Source of the DNA: Parasulfuritortus sp037446165 | Lineage (GTDB): Bacteria; Pseudomonadota; Gammaproteobacteria; Burkholderiales; Thiobacillaceae | Direction of reading: 5' to 3' | Length of the DNA: 25,665 bases | Assembly (NCBI GenBank): GCA_037446165.1 | Contig: JBBIJC010000025.1 | Span: forward strand, 1-25,665 | Notes under the pieces: model-generated | Seen by the model: only the letters and a program-made list of their open reading frames with translations | Told to the model about the DNA's origin: nothing | The model's database searches: none | Shown: positions 15,656 through 22,471 of the stretch, in pieces | Layout: each line of letters starts with the position of its first letter | Position numbering within the stretch: the stretch's first letter is position 1 | Program-made: the position numbers and the translations under genes

Positions 15656-16108
15656 TTATTTGATGCGCGCCAGTTCCTTGTCCAGCATTTCGATGTTTTT
15701 TTCGTGCAGGCGGACGTTTTCCGCCTGTTTTTCCCGTTCGGCCGGTGGTTGCTTCCCGGTGGCGGCGAGCGCTGCCTTTGCCGTGGCCAGGTTCTTCTGC
15801 TCTTTACCGCGTTCTTCTTCGAGCAGGGTACGGCGGACGTCGTCCCGTTTGTGCTGGGTAGCCGCATCCACCTTGGGAAAGCTGGCAGGACTGGCGTTCT
15901 TGGCTGAGTTTCCCCGTCGCCGGGGGCTGGTTATGGTGGTCGGTCCGCTGGCTATGTCGTCGGCAAACTTGGTCGCGCCAGGGCGGTACTTGTCGGTGAA
16001 GGTAACGTTGCCGTCGCCATCCACGTACTTGTAGATGGCGGCGTATCCTGGGTTGGCCAGGGTCGCGAGAATAAGCCCAGCAGTGTAGGCGACACGGAGT
16101 TTCAGCAT
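15656..16108 (-). CDS. DUF4124 domain secreted/periplasmic protein
   Basis: A 150-residue protein with a signal peptide (about 1-23, ending GYA). Its DUF4124 domain (24-60) has the typical AAIYKYVDGDGNVTFTDKYRPGA, a small beta-rich motif of unknown function. Then comes a low-complexity linker and a charged, probably coiled-coil helix (about 85-150, rich in E, K, A and R). Its role is unknown. The position between glnA and ntrB makes it a likely first gene of the ntrBC transcript, but nothing in the sequence points to nitrogen control. A sigma-70-like promoter would place the transcript start at or next to the ATG, so the mRNA may be leaderless. Confidence 0.8.
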   Translation of the reverse strand: MLKLRVAYTAGLILATLANPGYAAIYKYVDGDGNVTFTDKYRPGATKFADDIASGPTTITSPRRRGNSAKNASPASFPKVDAATQHKRDDVRRTLLEEERGKEQKNLATAKAALAATGKQPPAEREKQAENVRLHEKNIEMLDKELARIK

Positions 16109-16114
16109 GGATCG

Positions 16115-16143
16115 AGTGTAAGGAATGAACGGGGAGCCGGCAA
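16115..16143 (-). promoter_or_regulatory. Candidate sigma-70 promoter of the DUF4124-ntrBC unit
   Basis: TTGCCG, 17 bases, TACACT on the minus strand. The -10 ends only 6 bases before the ATG at 16108. It lies just beyond the glnA terminator hairpin. Confidence 0.4.
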
Positions 16144-16145
16144 CG

Positions 16146-16171
16146 AAAAAGGGCGGCCGGAGCCGCCCTTT
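16146..16171 (-). terminator. Rho-independent terminator downstream of glnA
   Basis: A 10-bp stem (AAAGGGCGGC paired with GCCGCCCTTT) around a 4-base loop, followed on the minus strand by TTTTT. It lies 20 bases after the glnA stop and separates glnA from the DUF4124-ntrBC genes. Confidence 0.88.
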
Positions 16172-16191
16172 CGTGCACTGCCGCCGCTGAA

Positions 16192-17601
16192 TTACACGGA
16201 GTAGTACATGTCGAACTCGATCGGGTGAGTGGTCATCCGCATGCGGGTGACTTCTTCCATCTTCAGTTCGATGTAGGCATCGATGAACTCGTTGCTGAAC
16301 ACGCCGCCGCGGGTCAGGAACTCGCGGTCCTTGTCCAGGTACTCCAGGGCCATGTCCAGGCTGTGGCAGACGGTCGGGATCTTGGCTTCTTCTTCCGGTT
16401 CCAGGTCATACAGATTCTTGGTGGCAGGGTCGCCCGGGTGAATCTTGTTCTGGATGCCGTCCAGACCGGCCATCAGCATGGCGGCAAAGGCCATGTAGGG
16501 GTTGCAGATCGGGTCGGGGAAGCGCACCTCGATACGACGGGCCTTGTCGGACGCGACGTGCGGGATGCGGATCGAGGCGGAACGGTTGCGGGCCGAGTAG
16601 GCCAGCATCACGGGGGCCTCGAAGCCGGGCACCAGACGCTTGTAGGAGTTGGTGCCGGGGTTGGTGATCGCGTTCAGGGCGCGGGCATGCTTGATGATGC
16701 CGCCGATGTAATAGATGGCGGTTTCGGACAGACCGGCATAGCCGTTGCCGGCGAACAGGTTCTTGCCATCCTTCCAGATCGACTGGTGCACGTGCATGCC
16801 GGAACCGTTGTCGCCAACGATGGGCTTGGGCATGAAGGTGGCAGTCTTGCCGTAGGCATGGGCCACGTTATGAATCACGTACTTCTGGATCTGGGTCCAG
16901 TCGGCGCGCTGCACCAGGGAACTGAACTTGGTGCCAATTTCGCACTGGCCGGCAGTGGCGACTTCGTGATGGTGGACTTCAACCGGCACGCCCATCTCTT
17001 CCAGGGCCAGACACATGGCGGAGCGGATGTCCTGCAGGGAGTCGATCGGGGGAACCGGGAAGTAGCCGCCCTTGACCTTGGGACGGTGGCCGGTGTTGCC
17101 GGCTTCGGTCTGCTCGCCGGAGGACCAGGCGGCCTCTTCGGACTTGATCTTGACGTGGCAGCCGGACATGTCGTCACCCCAGGTGACGGAGTCGAAGATG
17201 AAGAATTCGGGTTCCGGGCCGAAGTAGGCGACGTCGCCGATGCCGGTCGACTTCAGGTAAGCCTCGGCGCGCTTGCCGATGGAGCGCGGGTCGCGGTCGT
17301 AGCCCTTGCCGGTATCCGGCTCGATCACGTCGCAGGACAGGATCAGGGTGGCCTCGTCCATGAACGGATCGATGTTGGCGGTGTCCGGGTCCGGCATCAG
17401 GAGCATGTCGGAGGCCTGGATGCCTTTCCAGCCGGCGATCGAGGAGCCGTCGAAGGCGTGACCTTCGGTGAATTTCTCTTCGTCAAAGGCAGAAACCGGA
17501 ACGGTAACGTGCTGTTCCTTGCCGCGGGTATCGGTAAAACGGAAATCGACGAACTTGACATCGTTTTCCTGGACCATCTTCATTACATCGGCGACCGCCA
17601 T
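16192..17601 (-). CDS. glnA: Glutamine synthetase type I (GlnA)
   Basis: Condenses glutamate and ammonia with ATP to glutamine, the main ammonia-assimilating enzyme. It is a 469-residue GSI subunit (dodecamer). Visible signatures are the N-terminal beta-grasp VKFVDFRFTDTRGKEQHV, the latch DGSSIAGW (51-58), metal and substrate residues in YFGPEPEFFIFD, the ATP site KPIVGDNGSGMHVHQS, NRSASIRIP, and the adenylylation tyrosine Y398 in NLYDLEPEE, which marks the GSI-beta type controlled by GlnE. A ribosome binding site AGGAG precedes the ATG by 7 bases. Upstream lie a sigma-54-type promoter and two NtrC palindromes. It is transcribed alone, ending at a strong terminator. Confidence 0.98.
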   Translation of the reverse strand: MAVADVMKMVQENDVKFVDFRFTDTRGKEQHVTVPVSAFDEEKFTEGHAFDGSSIAGWKGIQASDMLLMPDPDTANIDPFMDEATLILSCDVIEPDTGKGYDRDPRSIGKRAEAYLKSTGIGDVAYFGPEPEFFIFDSVTWGDDMSGCHVKIKSEEAAWSSGEQTEAGNTGHRPKVKGGYFPVPPIDSLQDIRSAMCLALEEMGVPVEVHHHEVATAGQCEIGTKFSSLVQRADWTQIQKYVIHNVAHAYGKTATFMPKPIVGDNGSGMHVHQSIWKDGKNLFAGNGYAGLSETAIYYIGGIIKHARALNAITNPGTNSYKRLVPGFEAPVMLAYSARNRSASIRIPHVASDKARRIEVRFPDPICNPYMAFAAMLMAGLDGIQNKIHPGDPATKNLYDLEPEEEAKIPTVCHSLDMALEYLDKDREFLTRGGVFSNEFIDAYIELKMEEVTRMRMTTHPIEFDMYYSV

Positions 17602-17662
17602 AATTCACTCCTAATCACTAAGATTGCACGGAAATTGAGGTAACTCCCCGAAGTACTGTCAT

Positions 17663-17679
17663 AGCATGCACTATGCCAG
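17663..17679 (-). promoter_or_regulatory. Sigma-54 (-24/-12) promoter of glnA
   Basis: On the minus strand CTGGCATAGTGCATGCT fits YTGGCACG-N4-TTGCW with the invariant GG and GC dinucleotides and the required 10-base spacing between them. It would start transcription near 17653, about 50 bases before glnA, and the NtrC sites would be centred near -95 and -116. Confidence 0.6.
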
Positions 17680-17739
17680 CCCTTAAAACAGACCGAAGCA
17701 TTGTGCCATAAGCATTCTGGCCATAAAGTGGAATTTTGG

Positions 17740-17756
17740 TGCACTAATTTAGTGCA
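17740..17756. promoter_or_regulatory. NtrC binding site 1 (promoter-proximal to glnA)
   Basis: TGCACTAATTTAGTGCA is a perfect 17-bp palindrome matching the NtrC consensus TGCAC(C/T)-N5-(G/A)GTGCA. A further half-site TTTTGGTGCAC overlaps its left edge. Confidence 0.85.
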
Positions 17757-17760
17757 ATAA

Positions 17761-17777
17761 GGCACCATTGTGGTGCA
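17761..17777. promoter_or_regulatory. NtrC binding site 2
   Basis: GGCACCATTGTGGTGCA matches the NtrC consensus in all but the first base. Its centre is 21 bp from site 1, two helical turns, so two NtrC dimers would sit on the same face of the DNA, as on enterobacterial glnA enhancers. Confidence 0.82.
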
Positions 17778-17803
17778 ATGTGTGATTGATTGGGCAACGG
17801 TCG

Positions 17804-17813
17804 TACAATCGCG
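17804..17813 (+). promoter_or_regulatory. Candidate -10 element of aroE (TACAATCGCG)
   Basis: TACAAT plus a CGCG discriminator, 19 bases before the aroE ATG used here, without a good -35. It lies only 27 bases past NtrC site 2, so the glnA enhancer forms the upstream region of this promoter. Confidence 0.4.
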
Positions 17814-17828
17814 CGGTTTTTCAATCTT

Positions 17829-18635
17829 ATGACTGCCATGACAGATCGCTACGCTGTATTTGGTCATCCCATTGCTCATTCGAAGTCACCGCGTATCCAT
17901 GCTGAATTCGCGCGTCAGACCGGTCAGATGCTGGTCTATGAAGCGATCGAGGCGCCCCTGGATGGTTTTTTGGAGGCGGTTTCGGCATTCCGCGCGGCTG
18001 GCGGCCGGGGCTGCAATGTCACGGTGCCGTTCAAGGAGCAGGCCTTCACCCTGGCCAGCGAGCGCACCGACCGAGCCGACGCGGCGGGCGCAGTCAATAC
18101 CCTGAAATTCGACGGCGCCACGGCCCTGGGTGACAACACCGACGGCGCAGGCCTGGTCAACGACCTGGTCAACAACCTGGGCTTCGATCCGGCCGGAAAA
18201 CGCATTCTGCTGCTGGGCGCCGGCGGGGCGGCGCGAGGGGTCGGGTTGCCGCTGATGGAACGCGCGCCAGCCGAGTTGTTCATCGCCAACCGGACCGCCT
18301 ACAAAGCGCGAGAGTTGTCGGCACGATTCGATTGTTATGGCGGCGGCTACGATGCCTTGCCGGGGCGTCAGTTCGATCTGGTGATCAATGCCACAGCGGC
18401 GAGTCTGGCCGGTGAACTGCCGCCCTTGCCGGACGACATCTTTGCGCCTGGTGCCCTGGCCTACGACATGATGTACGGCCGAGAGACGCCGTTTCTGGCT
18501 TTCGCCAGCGAGCGTGGCGTCCGAACCGCCGACGGGCTCGGCATGCTGGTCGAGCAGGCGGCCGAGTCCTTCCTGATCTGGCGCGGCGTCCGGCCAGAGA
18601 CGGCGCCGGTCATTGCCATGCTGCGGGAGGTCTGA
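17829..18635 (+). CDS. aroE: Shikimate dehydrogenase (NADP) AroE
   Basis: Reduces 3-dehydroshikimate to shikimate in aromatic amino acid synthesis. The 268-residue form has the shikimate-binding start RYAVFGHPIAHSKSP, the catalytic lysine K69 in NVTVPFKEQAF, the partner aspartate D105 in GDNTDGAG, the NADP Rossmann loop LLLGAGGAARGV, the cofactor-selecting segment IANRT, and the C-terminal DGLGMLVEQAAESFLIWRG. The ATG at 17829 was used; ATG 17838 (MTDRYAVFGHP) is equally plausible, and neither has a clear ribosome binding site. The frame also opens at a TTG further upstream, which would overlap the promoter. The stop overlaps the mtgA start (TGATG). Confidence 0.95.
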   Translation: MTAMTDRYAVFGHPIAHSKSPRIHAEFARQTGQMLVYEAIEAPLDGFLEAVSAFRAAGGRGCNVTVPFKEQAFTLASERTDRADAAGAVNTLKFDGATALGDNTDGAGLVNDLVNNLGFDPAGKRILLLGAGGAARGVGLPLMERAPAELFIANRTAYKARELSARFDCYGGGYDALPGRQFDLVINATAASLAGELPPLPDDIFAPGALAYDMMYGRETPFLAFASERGVRTADGLGMLVEQAAESFLIWRGVRPETAPVIAMLREV

Positions 18636-19324
18636 TGCGGCGCTGGTTCTGGCGGGGCACGCTGATCGTCCTGATCCTGACTGCCTATGTGCAGATCGGG
18701 ATTTTTACGGCCGTACTGTGGTGGGGCTATTTCAATCCGGCGAATACGTCCTTCATGGAGGCTGGGCTGGATCGTCTGCAGGCCAAAAATCCAGATGCAG
18801 AATTGCGCCACAAGTGGGTGGACTACAGTCACATTTCGATCAACCTGAAACGCGCGGTGGTGGCAGCGGAAGACAGCCGCTTCCTCGAGCATGAAGGCTT
18901 CGACTGGGAAGGCATGCAGAAGGCGATGGAAAAAAACCTGAAGAAAGGCCACATCGTCGCCGGCGGTTCGACCATCAGCCAGCAACTGGCCAAGAACCTG
19001 TTCCTGTCCGCATCGCGCAATCCGCTGCGCAAGATCCAGGAGGCCATCATTACGGTCATGATCGAACAGGTATGGGGCAAGCGCCGCATCCTGGAGGTGT
19101 ACATGAACGTGATCGAGTGGGGCAACGGAATCTACGGCGCCGAGGCGGCATCCCATCGTTACTTCAAGACCTCGGCGGCGGGCCTGGGACCTTCCCAGGC
19201 GGCGTTGATGGCAGCGATGATCCCGAATCCGCGCTATTACGAAACGCATCGCTCGGCGCGGGGTCTGCTCTATCGCCAGGGCATCATTTCAGCCCGGATG
19301 TATCAGGTGAGCGTGCCCCGCTGA
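18635..19324 (+). CDS. mtgA: Monofunctional biosynthetic peptidoglycan transglycosylase MtgA
   Basis: A membrane-anchored glycosyltransferase family 51 enzyme that polymerises lipid II into glycan strands. The 229 residues begin with a transmembrane anchor (about 8-30). The catalytic domain has the catalytic glutamate E79 in VVAAEDSRFLEHEGFDW, the GGSTISQQLAKN motif (110-121), and KRRILEVYMNVIEWGNGIYGAEAASHRYF. There is no transpeptidase domain, so it is MtgA rather than a class A PBP. The ATG overlaps the aroE stop by one base, with GGGAGG about 6 bases upstream. Confidence 0.95.
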   Translation: MRRWFWRGTLIVLILTAYVQIGIFTAVLWWGYFNPANTSFMEAGLDRLQAKNPDAELRHKWVDYSHISINLKRAVVAAEDSRFLEHEGFDWEGMQKAMEKNLKKGHIVAGGSTISQQLAKNLFLSASRNPLRKIQEAIITVMIEQVWGKRRILEVYMNVIEWGNGIYGAEAASHRYFKTSAAGLGPSQAALMAAMIPNPRYYETHRSARGLLYRQGIISARMYQVSVPR

Positions 19325-19328
19325 ACGT

Positions 19329-19338
19329 TATAATCGCG
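19329..19338 (+). promoter_or_regulatory. -10 element with GC discriminator (TATAATCGCG) upstream of the CorA-type transporter gene
   Basis: A perfect TATAAT followed by CGCGGCC, just after the mtgA stop. There is no good -35. The nearest likely start purine is the A of an ATG at 19342, which opens a nine-codon frame. Confidence 0.5.
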
Positions 19339-19341
19339 GCC

Positions 19342-19371
19342 ATGAACCCGAATCCGCAATCGGATTGGTAA
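19342..19371 (+). CDS. Putative nine-codon leader ORF (MNPNPQSDW) before the CorA-type gene
   Basis: ATG to TAA, nine codons, starting about 8 bases after a perfect TATAAT, so it would be translated from a leaderless transcript if real. Two of its codons are proline. A 6-bp hairpin (AATCCG-CAAT-CGGATT, 19351-19366) lies inside it. The main gene follows 21 bases later with its own ribosome binding site (GGAG). Short proline-containing leader peptides control some Mg transporter genes in enterobacteria; any link here is speculation. Confidence 0.2.
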   Translation: MNPNPQSDW

Positions 19372-19392
19372 CTAGGTCGAACTGGAGCCTCA

Positions 19393-20718
19393 ATGTCCCT
19401 TCAGGTTGTCAAGGAACTGCTGCACAAGCACAAGCTGGTCGAAGGCATGCTGCATAACCAGCCCATGCCCCGCCACGACCTGGTGGAGAACCTGGTTCAG
19501 AAGCAGCACCTGACGGCACTGCAAAAGCACCTGGAGACCCTGATTCCGGCCGAGATCGCGGTAATTCTCGATGAATTGCCGCTGGAAGACGCCCGGCTGA
19601 TCCTGAACCAGATTGACAGGGAGCGAGAGGCAGACGTGCTCCTGGAACTGTCCGATGCGTTGCGCGAAAAACTGACCGGCACCAAGGATCTGCATAGCGG
19701 CCGCGGGCATCTGAATGCATTCGAACTGGTCAATGGCCGCCTGTCACAGGTGGCGATCACCGGCCGCGAAGACATGGAAAACATCCGGCCGATCTGGATC
19801 GATCTGCTTGGCGCGACCAAGGCCGAACGGGCCATGGTCGGACAGTATTACGGTGTGGAATTGCCCAACCCGGACGAGAACACCGACCTGGAGGCCAGTG
19901 CGCGCTACTTCCTCGGCGAGAACGACGAAGTGTTCCTGCTTTCGGATTTCCTGCTCGACCGCGAGGGGGAATCACGCGGCGTCCCGGTCGCCTTTGTCCT
20001 GCACAAGGACATCCTGTTCACCATTCGGAACGAAGAACTGCCGGTGTTCCGTCTGCAACGCCTGCGCGCGCGCACCCAGCCCGGTTATGTGTCCGACTAC
20101 AAGGATGTGCTGCTCGATCTGTACAGCGCCGATGTTGAGTACTCCGCCGATGCGCTGGAAGAGGTCTATGCCACGCTGGACAAGGTGGGCAAGACGGTAT
20201 TGCGCCAGACCATGAGCGACAAGGAAGCGGCCCGCATCCTGGCCGACATCGCGGAAGAGGAAAACCTCAATGGCCGCATCCGGCGCAACATCCTGGACAC
20301 GCAGCGGGCGGTGTCCTTCCTGATGCGCGGCAAGTTCCTGTCTGCGAACCAGCTGGACGATGGCCGGCAGATCGCGCGCGACATCGAGTCGCTGAACAGT
20401 CACACCTCCTTCCTGTTCGACAAGATCAACTTCCTGATGGACGCCACGGTCGGTTTCATCAACATCAACCAGAACCAGGTGGTCAAGCAGCTCACCGTGC
20501 TCAGCGTGGTGTTCATGCCGCTCAATATCATCGCCGGAATAGGTGGCATGTCGGAATTCTCCATGATGACGCAAGGCATTCCCTGGCCGATTTCCTACAG
20601 CCTGGTGATGGTCGGGATGGTGATCGTTGCCTGGATCACGTTCTTGATCCTGCGCTACTTCGAGAATCGCAGGCTGCAAAGCCGGCTGGACGAAAACGCG
20701 GCGAAAGAGGCCGCCTAG
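19393..20718 (+). CDS. CorA-family divalent cation transporter with MgtE-like N-terminal region and GMS in place of GMN
   Basis: A 441-residue inner-membrane protein. Residues about 1-100 resemble the MgtE N-terminal helical domain (LHKHKLVEGML...LTALQKHLETLIPAEIAVILDELPLEDARLILNQI). The middle (about 115-355) is a CorA-type cytoplasmic domain ending in the long stalk helix. The C-terminus has two membrane helices (about 363-383 and 402-424), as in CorA. The CorA signature GMN at the end of the first helix is here GMS (385-387, GIGGMSEFSMM). GMN is strongly conserved in Mg-selective CorA; variants occur in relatives such as ZntB (GIN), so the ion is uncertain. CorA-like proteins ending GGMSEF occur in betaproteobacteria to my recollection. 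GGAG lies 6 bases before the ATG. Confidence 0.87.
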   Translation: MSLQVVKELLHKHKLVEGMLHNQPMPRHDLVENLVQKQHLTALQKHLETLIPAEIAVILDELPLEDARLILNQIDREREADVLLELSDALREKLTGTKDLHSGRGHLNAFELVNGRLSQVAITGREDMENIRPIWIDLLGATKAERAMVGQYYGVELPNPDENTDLEASARYFLGENDEVFLLSDFLLDREGESRGVPVAFVLHKDILFTIRNEELPVFRLQRLRARTQPGYVSDYKDVLLDLYSADVEYSADALEEVYATLDKVGKTVLRQTMSDKEAARILADIAEEENLNGRIRRNILDTQRAVSFLMRGKFLSANQLDDGRQIARDIESLNSHTSFLFDKINFLMDATVGFININQNQVVKQLTVLSVVFMPLNIIAGIGGMSEFSMMTQGIPWPISYSLVMVGMVIVAWITFLILRYFENRRLQSRLDENAAKEAA

Positions 20719-20746
20719 CGGCTACGGAATTCCCACTTTGACCTCG

Positions 20747-20756
20747 TATAATCGCG
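20747..20756 (+). promoter_or_regulatory. -10 element with GC discriminator (TATAATCGCG) of the heptose operon
   Basis: A perfect TATAAT followed by CGCGGCC, 22 bases before the hldD ATG, in a context almost identical to that at 19329. A TTGACC at 20738 is too close to act as -35. Confidence 0.55.
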
Positions 20757-20778
20757 GCCTTCAACTGGAGAAAAACGC

Positions 20779-21911
20779 ATGATCGTCATTACCGGTGGCG
20801 CCGGCATGATCGGCAGCATGATCGCCTGGCACCTGAACGAGAACCTGGGCCGGGACGACGTGGTGGTCGTGGACCGCATCGAGGAACCGGACCAGTGGCA
20901 GAACATGTGCCACCGCAAGCTGGCCGACGTCCTCGACAAGGACGAATTGATGCCCTGGCTGGTGCATGCCGGCAAGATCGACGCGGTGATCCACATGGGC
21001 GCCATCAGCGCCACCACCGAGCGCGACTTCAACCGTCTGCTGGAAACCAACATTCGCTACAGCCAGAAGCTGTGGCGCTGGTGTGCCGACCGCGGCGTGC
21101 CGTTCCTGTACGCCAGTTCGGCCGCGACCTATGGCGGCGGCGAGGCAGGCTACAGTGACAACCACAATATCGACACGCTGCGCCCGCTCAACGGCTACGG
21201 CTTCTCCAAGCAGTTCTTCGACCAGTGGGCGTTGCGTCAGCAACGCGAAGGCAAACCCTGCCCGCCGCGCTGGTACGGGTTCAAGTACTTCAACGTCTAT
21301 GGCCCCAACGAATACCACAAGGGTCGCATGGCCANNNNNNNNNNNNNNNNNNNNNNNNNNNNNNNNNNNNNNNNNNNNNNNNNNNNNNNNNNNNNNNNNN
21401 NNNNNNNNNNNNNNNNNNNNNNNNNNNNNNNNNNTTCAAGTACTTCAACGTCTATGGCCCCAACGAATACCACAAGGGTCGCATGGCCAGCGTCGCCTTC
21501 CACACCTTCAACCAGGTGCGTGAACACGGTTTCATGAAACTGTTCCGCAGCCATCGGCCGGACTACGACCACGGCATGCAGATGCGCGATTTCGTCTATG
21601 TCAAGGACGCGGCCATGGCGACCTGCCACTTCATCGGTCATGCGGCGGAATCCGGCCTGTACAACATCGGCACCGGCAAGGCCCGCGCCTTCCGCGACCT
21701 GGCCACGGCCGTAATGAAGAACATGGATCGCGAGCCCAATATCGAATTCATCGACATGCCGGAAGATCTGCGCGGCAAATACCAGTACTTCACCCAGGCC
21801 GGCATGGACAAGCTGAAGCAGGCCGGCTACACCCGACCCTTCATGGAACTGGAAGAAGGCGTGGCCGATTATGTTCGCAACTACCTGGTCCACGATGACC
21901 CTTACTGCTGA
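20779..21911 (+). CDS. hldD: ADP-L-glycero-D-manno-heptose-6-epimerase HldD (interrupted by an assembly gap)
   Basis: Epimerises ADP-D-glycero- to ADP-L-glycero-beta-D-manno-heptose, the last step of LPS heptose precursor synthesis. It is an extended SDR enzyme: NADP-binding ITGGAGMIGS at the N-terminus, YASSAATYG (S113/S114), catalytic YGFSK (Y140, K144), and the second lysine in EYHKGRMAS (K181). As written, 100 Ns and a repeated 55-bp block interrupt the gene and shift the frame. Removing the Ns and one copy (155 bases) gives 978 bases, an intact 325-residue protein close to family length. The break is an assembly problem rather than a mutation. Ribosome binding site TGGAG precedes the ATG. 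The stop overlaps the gmhA start (TGATG). Confidence 0.93.
21280..21334 (+). repeat. 55-bp block, first copy (left flank of the gap)
   Basis: Identical over all 55 bases to 21435-21489 on the other side of the N run. It encodes residues around FKYFNVYGPNEYHKGRMA of HldD. Very probably the same genomic bases given twice. Confidence 0.95.
21335..21434. other. Scaffold gap of exactly 100 N
   Basis: One hundred consecutive N within hldD. A round 100-base gap is a common placeholder for unknown length. The matching 55-bp flanks indicate that the two contigs overlap and no sequence is missing. Confidence 0.97.
21435..21489 (+). repeat. 55-bp block, second copy (right flank of the gap)
   Basis: Exact duplicate of 21280-21334. 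Joining the sequences through one copy restores the hldD frame (GRMA then SVAFHTF). Confidence 0.95.
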
Positions 21912-22471
21912 TGGATGCTCACACTCTTATTGACCAGGCCCTGGCCGACCATCTCGCGGCGGTCGCCGAAGTGGCCGAACTGGTACCGCAGATCGCTACG
22001 CTGGCCGAGCGGCTCAAGGCCTGCCTCAACGAGGGCGGCAAGATCGTCCTGATGGGCAACGGTGGCAGCGCCGCCGACTGCCAGCACATCGCCGCCGAAC
22101 TGGTCGGACGGTTCAAGCGCGAACGGGGCGGCCTGGCCGCGCTGGCCATGACCACTGACACCTCGATTTTGACTTCGGTCGGCAATGACTACGGTTTCGA
22201 ATATGTCTTCGCCCGCCAGGTCGGCGCCCTGTGCGGCCCGAACGACGTGCTGATCGGCATCTCCACCTCCGGCAACAGCGGCAACGTGGTGCGTGCTGTC
22301 GAAGAAGGCCGGCGACTGGGCATCTACTGTGTCGGCCTGCTCGGTGGCAGCGGCGGCAAGCTGGCCGGGCTGTGTGACTTCGCGCTGGTCGCGCCGTCAA
22401 GTGATACGCCCCGCATCCAGGAAATCCATATCCTGATCGGCCACATCCTGTGCGAACTGCTGGAAAACTGA
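21911..22471 (+). CDS. gmhA: Sedoheptulose-7-phosphate isomerase GmhA
   Basis: Converts sedoheptulose 7-phosphate to D-glycero-D-manno-heptose 7-phosphate, the first step towards LPS heptose. The 186-residue protein is a single SIS domain, with GNGGSAADCQHIAAELVGRFKRERGG, the STSGNSGNV phosphate-binding loop, and the C-terminal TPRIQEIHILIGHILCELLE carrying the conserved E and H. The SIS family includes the DnaA-interacting DiaA, but the setting between hldD and hldE supports GmhA. It overlaps hldD by one base at its start and hldE by one base at its end (TGATG at both). Confidence 0.94.
   Translation: MDAHTLIDQALADHLAAVAEVAELVPQIATLAERLKACLNEGGKIVLMGNGGSAADCQHIAAELVGRFKRERGGLAALAMTTDTSILTSVGNDYGFEYVFARQVGALCGPNDVLIGISTSGNSGNVVRAVEEGRRLGIYCVGLLGGSGGKLAGLCDFALVAPSSDTPRIQEIHILIGHILCELLEN

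Noticed and set aside
14511..16034. A 507-codon plus-strand frame over ntrB and the DUF4124 gene
   Set aside because: The minus-strand genes have catalytic motifs or a signal peptide; the plus frame has neither and crosses two genes.
16225..17643. A 472-codon plus-strand frame opposite glnA
   Set aside because: glnA is unmistakable on the other strand, and the frame mirrors it across its whole length.
20710..20722. A short GCCGC-CTA-GCGGC hairpin at the end of the CorA-type gene as a terminator
   Set aside because: Only five base pairs, overlapping the stop codon and with no T-run after it.
21335..21434. True frameshift or insertion inactivating hldD
   Set aside because: The 55-bp identical flanks and restored frame point to an assembly join, not to a mutation.
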